Source of the DNA: Podocnemis expansa
Taxonomy: Eukaryota > Chordata > Testudines > Podocnemididae
Direction of reading: 5' to 3'
Length of the DNA: 64,000 nt
Assembly (NCBI GenBank): GCA_007922195.1
Contig: ML682067.1
Location: forward strand, 2,872,495-2,936,494
Shown here: positions 61,684 to 64,000 of the stretch, piece by piece
How the letters are laid out: every line of letters begins with the position of its first letter
How positions within the stretch are numbered: the first letter of the stretch is position 1
The notes under the pieces: model-generated
Seen by the model: the letters and a program-made list of their open reading frames with translations, nothing else
Told to the model about the DNA's origin: nothing
Database searches by the model: none
Position numbers and translations under genes: made by a program

Positions 61684-62479
61684 CTTATATATCGTGGGAG
61701 TGATGAAAACCTGATAGGACAGGCCTGCAAACCACACACCAGTTAAGTCACTGGGGTGCATACTCAGAATTAGACACAAATATTGTTAATTGGATATGGG
61801 GAACCTGCACAGGCAGCAAGTGAAATACATAGTTGTCATGAAAGGATGAAGTTAAAGGATTTTAAGCATTTCATAATAAAAGTACTACGGGTAAGGAACT
61901 AAAAGGGATCGATTTTCTTGAAAAACAGGAGTCAATTTGTGACCTGGCTCCCCAGGTATTACATGGAGACCTCAAGAACAGTGTAATTTAGAAAGTAACT
62001 GCTTCCAGTCAGACACAGGAAATTCTTTAGGAAATAGAAGAATTTTATGAGTCAGAAGATGAAAATCCCCATGAATACCCAACTAAACTAATCTAATGAA
62101 GTACCGTCACTAGGAAAGGAGTTTGCTGAAATTGTGTGTAGTGTGATACAAATTTAAACAAATAAGAAAAATGAACAAACCTAAACCTGTTTTCCTTCTT
62201 GCATGCTTCCCTCACTTTTTTGTTTGTTTGTAGTTTTTAATGGCACTAAAACAGGTCATCACAGACCCTCCTATGCCATGGGATTGTTAATTTTAGATAA
62301 AAGCACAAATATGTTAATTTAAAATGACTCAACTATTAGGCAAGATCTCCCCTCTGTGGCCGTAGGGAAGTCATTTATTTGTATTACTGTAGTTTGGGTC
62401 TGAAGGACCCAGTCCCATCAAGACTCTCTCATGTTAAACATTACGCAGAAATAAAAGACAATCCCTGACCCAACGGCTT

Positions 62480-62540
62480 AAAAGCTAACCTTCTGCCTCA
62501 GTTTTCCCATCTAGAGCACATGCTCCTAATACTTTCTTCA
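62480..62540 (-). mobile_element. MIR/CORE-SINE-like fragment, antisense
   Basis: TGCCTCAGTTTTCCCATCTA is the inverse of the AGATGGGAAAACTGAGGCA core of ancient amniote SINEs. Confidence 0.55.
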
Positions 62541-63721
62541 CACACTTATTGTAGGGACATACATTCTCTATTAATGCTTTGAATACTATGAATGCTATAT
62601 GGGCTCATTTCTGACTGGTGCTGAGCACTTTGGTCTCACCCAGGAGAGCAATTGGGGACACATGGACCTTTAAGTATGTAAGCAGTCCTACTGAGTTCAA
62701 TAGAACTACTTACACGCTTCAAGTTAAACAAAGACTTAAAACTACTCACACATATAAAATTAAATATATACATAAATGCTTTTCTGAATCAAGCTATAGT
62801 GCTCAGCAACTTGCAGGACTTAGCCCTCAAGGTATTCAGTAGCAGTATTAGTATTCTACTTGGATTAAAACATGCAGCCAATCAAGCCCTAGATTCAACA
62901 GCTGGCAACATCATGATTGAGGGATATGCACCATGACAGGCTGCTTTATTTCGGCATCATCACATGTAGCATTTAAAATAAGGCATTGGAGGGTGATTAA
63001 TATCGCAGTTTAAGATGCCTCTGTGTGGGAAGAGAGTTTTCAAAAGTGACTGAGTTCTTAGTACAACTCCACTAATTCATATTAGCAATAGTTAGTTTGT
63101 AAACAGCAAAATCCATTTTAAGACATTGAAACTATTAAAACTATTTTTAAAATTATGCTTGCCCAGGATGCTTGCTTTTTTTGGCAGGAAGTTGCAAAAG
63201 GTAGAGCTGCACAGGAATCAGACTTCACTTCAGCGGGAATTTCATTATTTTGAAATCTCTTCCACTCAAAATAAAACAAAAACAAAAACACGAAATTTTC
63301 CATGAACCCAAACTTTGAAGGAAAAAAATGTGCTTTGAGTTTTACATTCTGATCTAGATATTTTTGCATTTTATATTGTATTTAAATTACTTTTATGTAC
63401 GTTTAGTCTACTGCTTAGTTTAATCTCTGAACTGTCTGTCTGCATCCTTCTATTTTGGTTTGATTCTAGACTCCACTTAAAATAGTAATTGTTTACATTA
63501 AATGGACAAGAGAATGTGTGATGTATTTTAACTGTCAAACGTGTTGTGAACAGCAGCAGCTGGAAGAAGAATGTCTAATTCACTAATGGTCTTGTAGATT
63601 CAAGCCTTCTATATTCCCTGTATCAGCAGCTACATCTTCTATTGCACACAAAAAATACTTTTCTGATTCAAAGAAACAGCACAGCAATTGTTTGCTCTAC
63701 AAACCATGAATATAAACTCCA

Positions 63722-64000
63722 TGTGTGCTGCCATACTGGGTCAGAACAATAAGAACATAAGAATGGCTGTACTGGGTGAGATCAATGGCCCGTCTAGCTC
63801 AGTATCATGTTTTCTGATAGTGATCAAGGCCAGGGGCTTCAGAATTAACAGAACAATCAAGTGATTCCCATTCCCAGCTTCTGGCAAACGGAGGCTAGGA
63901 ACACTTCAGAACATGGTTTTGAATCCCTGCTCATCCTGGCTAATAGTCTTTGATGGAAGGTTGTGGAATCTCCATCACTGGAAGTTTTTAAGAGCAGGTT
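63722..64000 (+). mobile_element. CR1 copy running off the window end
   Basis: AAGAACATAAGAATGGCTGT, then TCTAGCTCAGTATCATGTTT, CCCAGCTTCTGGCAAACGGA and finally GGAATCTCCATCACTGGAAG match the 3' half of reptile CR1 elements. It is truncated by the window edge. Confidence 0.85.

Larger units (their letters stand above)
45220..64000 (-). other. upstream MSRB3 intron (partial), repeat-rich
   Basis: No MSRB3 or other host exon is recognised between the acceptor of the 45122 exon and the window end. The preceding MSRB3 exon is absent, so this is presumably one long intron. The stretches without named repeats (46960-48400, 53260-56220, 58650-61660, 61690-62480, 62545-63720) show only short chance ORFs with no recognisable domain. 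Confidence 0.6.

Noticed and set aside
45220..64000. Upstream MSRB3 exon with the first CxxC
   Set aside because: Complementary patterns for the expected motif were searched for by eye and not found. The exon is presumably outside the window.
1..64000. CRISPR-like arrays from the repeated palindromes
   Set aside because: The repeats are short, self-complementary and lie inside transposons of a vertebrate genome, not repeat-spacer units.

Overview
The window is vertebrate nuclear DNA: AT-rich, intron- and intergene-dominated, and densely packed with transposable elements. CR1 LINE 3' ends, hAT and PIF/Harbinger miniature elements, and a retroposon with a 'TCTCCCACGAAAGCTCATCC'-like core together suggest a turtle (possibly a soft-shell). 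A crocodilian cannot be excluded from sequence alone. This placement is inference from repeat content. None of the ORFs in the repeat-rich regions looks like an unknown host protein.

Host gene. Two exons of MSRB3 (methionine-R-sulfoxide reductase B3) are recognisable on the minus strand: an internal exon at 45122-45219 and the terminal coding exon at 36757-36921. They are joined by an intron of about 8.2 kb. The terminal exon ends in a KTEL ER-retention-type tail. The 3' UTR probably runs down to a tandem pair of AATAAA signals near 33136-33158. Sequence above 45219 has no further MSRB3 exon that I can find, and is probably the next upstream intron. Sequence below about 33.1 kb is downstream intergenic.

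Layout. 1-33 kb: intergenic, holding palindrome-rich Harbinger-type miniature elements (222-1380, 1638-1998, 3452-3816, 4219-4664, 13088-13314), a 5'-truncated CR1 split by a candidate solo LTR (7.6-9.8 kb), inverted SINE pairs (13.3-13.6 and 15.6-15.8 kb), and hAT elements (16188-16574, 16862-17976). A 2.5-kb Harbinger-like element (21898-24421) has a hAT nested inside it. A 3.5-kb autonomous-type Harbinger (27441-30952) carries a Myb/trihelix gene and a DDE transposase gene pointing towards each other. 33-37 kb: MSRB3 3' UTR and last exon. 37-45 kb: intron with nested miniature elements. 45-64 kb: upstream intron with CR1, a nested hAT-in-hAT (49680-51875), a hAT-in-SINE (52205-52640) and further hAT and Harbinger miniatures. 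The window ends inside a CR1 copy.

Most notable signal. Many elements share a terminus close to GGGTAYGTCTACACT and are filled with arrays of short palindromes centred on TCGA. The palindrome differs between subfamilies: AAGTCGACTT, AGTTCGAACT, GTTTCGAAAC and ATTTYRAAAT types. The single coding copy in the window belongs to the AGTTCGAACT subfamily and has lost its proteins largely through CGA-to-TGA decay. Two assembly gaps (461-860 and 26758-26767) both lie inside inverted-repeat structures.
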